64,000 bases of DNA from the NCBI RefSeq assembly GCF_014196795.1, contig NZ_JACIEJ010000002.1:434001-498000 (forward strand), read 5' to 3'. Position 1 is the stretch's first letter; the number at the start of each line of letters is the position of its first letter. The DNA comes from Sagittula marina (GTDB taxonomy: Bacteria; Pseudomonadota; Alphaproteobacteria; Rhodobacterales; Rhodobacteraceae). The notes below the pieces were generated by a model. The model worked only from the letters and a program-made list of their open reading frames with translations. It did no database searches and was not told where the DNA came from. A program made the translations under genes and the position numbers. Below are positions 63,594-64,000 of this stretch, piece after piece.

Positions 63594-64000
63594 GCCTGCG
63601 CTCCTTCGTTTTCCTGATCCGCGACCATGGCGATGGCCTCTCGGATCAGCGGATAGGCCGAGCAGCGGCAGAGGTTACCGCTCATGCGCTCTGCCATTTC
63701 ATCATCGGTGAGCTTGGGCACTTCGAGATCGTCAGAGACGTAGGACGCCTGACCTTTCTGCATCTCCTGAAGCAACGCGGTCGCGGACATGATCTGGCCC
63801 GGCGTACAGTAGCCGCACTGATAGCCGTCCTTTTCCACAAACGCCTTTTGCAGGGCAGAGAGTTTGTCGGGGGAGCCAATACCCTCGATCGTGGTGACCT
63901 CCTGACCGTCGTGCATCGCCGTCAGGCAGAGGCAAGAGTTCACCCGCTCGCCATCCAGAAGCACCGTGCAGGCACCACATTGACCATGGTCGCAGCCTTT
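63590..64000 (-). CDS. [2Fe-2S] subunit of the aldehyde oxidoreductase, N-terminus cut
   Basis: 137 residues visible; the 5' end lies beyond position 64000. The reading frame is open right to the edge. It begins in CDHGQCGACTVLLDGERVNSC (plant-ferredoxin-type cluster) and continues to the second cluster with QCGYCTPGQIM and GNLCRCSAYP. PaoA-like. It passes electrons from the Mo centre towards the FAD subunit. Any signal peptide, which would show whether the complex is periplasmic as in E. coli, is outside the window. Confidence 0.92.
   Translation of the reverse strand, partial: KGCDHGQCGACTVLLDGERVNSCLCLTAMHDGQEVTTIEGIGSPDKLSALQKAFVEKDGYQCGYCTPGQIMSATALLQEMQKGQASYVSDDLEVPKLTDDEMAERMSGNLCRCSAYPLIREAIAMVADQENEGAQA

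Noticed and set aside
60240-63617. Very long open frame (over 1100 codons) on the plus strand across the aldehyde oxidoreductase genes
   Set aside because: It is an antisense shadow caused by high GC at codon position three of the real minus-strand genes, which have clear family motifs, coupling and catalytic residues.
1-64000. CRISPR arrays, rRNA, tRNA, prophage genes and classical riboswitches
   Set aside because: None was seen on reading the intergenic regions of both strands; a covariance-model search would be needed to exclude small structured RNAs.

Overview
The window is a GC-rich, densely packed chromosomal segment of an alphaproteobacterium, most likely a marine Rhodobacteraceae (Roseobacter group). 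The evidence is the family mix: class I lysyl-tRNA synthetase, a TauE/TIGR02186 pair, a BMP-type nucleoside ABC transporter, a complete urease plus urea ABC transporter locus, a CtrA-type TTAA-N7-TTAA box and a NuoG-like formate dehydrogenase alpha chain. I see no rRNA, tRNA, CRISPR array, prophage or insertion sequence.

Layout, 1-20 kb. The window opens inside a formate dehydrogenase alpha gene (minus strand). It is divergent from a MerR regulator and carboxymuconolactone-decarboxylase-like pair that carries a textbook MerR promoter. Then come ilvE, a membrane-anchored hypothetical, a universal stress protein, gdhA (minus), an Nfu Fe-S carrier, a LysE exporter, the tsaB-rimI overlap, a BMP/nucleoside ABC transporter operon (binding protein, double ATPase, two permeases, two small coupled ORFs), a coupled TauE-TIGR02186-thioesterase operon, and a GAF-EAL c-di-GMP phosphodiesterase facing uvrC.

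Layout, 20-39 kb. A minus-strand housekeeping run (pteridine-reductase-like SDR, Ca/Na antiporter, zinc-ribbon microprotein, SppA peptidase, PriA) leads to a secreted PRC-barrel protein with a striking nine-residue repeat. Next are an orphan ParA with a kinase-fold protein, an outer-membrane-like protein, a DUF4864 protein, lysK, a TerB protein, an L,D-transpeptidase, dacB, nadD, ettA and a cold-shock protein. An AT-richer interval with several inverted repeats and an orphan FucU/RbsD gene separates this from the urease locus.

Layout, 40-52.5 kb: nitrogen from urea. Urease genes ureD-A-(small His-rich membrane peptide)-B-C and ureE-F-G run leftwards, and urtA-B-(GNAT)-C-D-E runs rightwards from a shared 370-bp intergenic region. 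Uptake of urea by UrtABCDE and hydrolysis by the nickel urease would deliver ammonium.

Layout, 52.5-64 kb: accessory metabolism. This part holds a soluble globin-coupled chemoreceptor, a sugar-isomerase-like protein that has lost most of its metal ligands, a Gfo/Idh/MocA dehydrogenase behind a GntR-type palindrome, a split polar-amino-acid ABC transporter around a PLP aminotransferase, and a PaoABC-type molybdenum aldehyde oxidoreductase cut by the right edge.

The leads most worth following are the nonapeptide-repeat PRC protein, the likely pseudo-isomerase next to its dehydrogenase, and several very small genes (29, 39, 54, 64 and 110 aa) coupled to or overlapping known genes.
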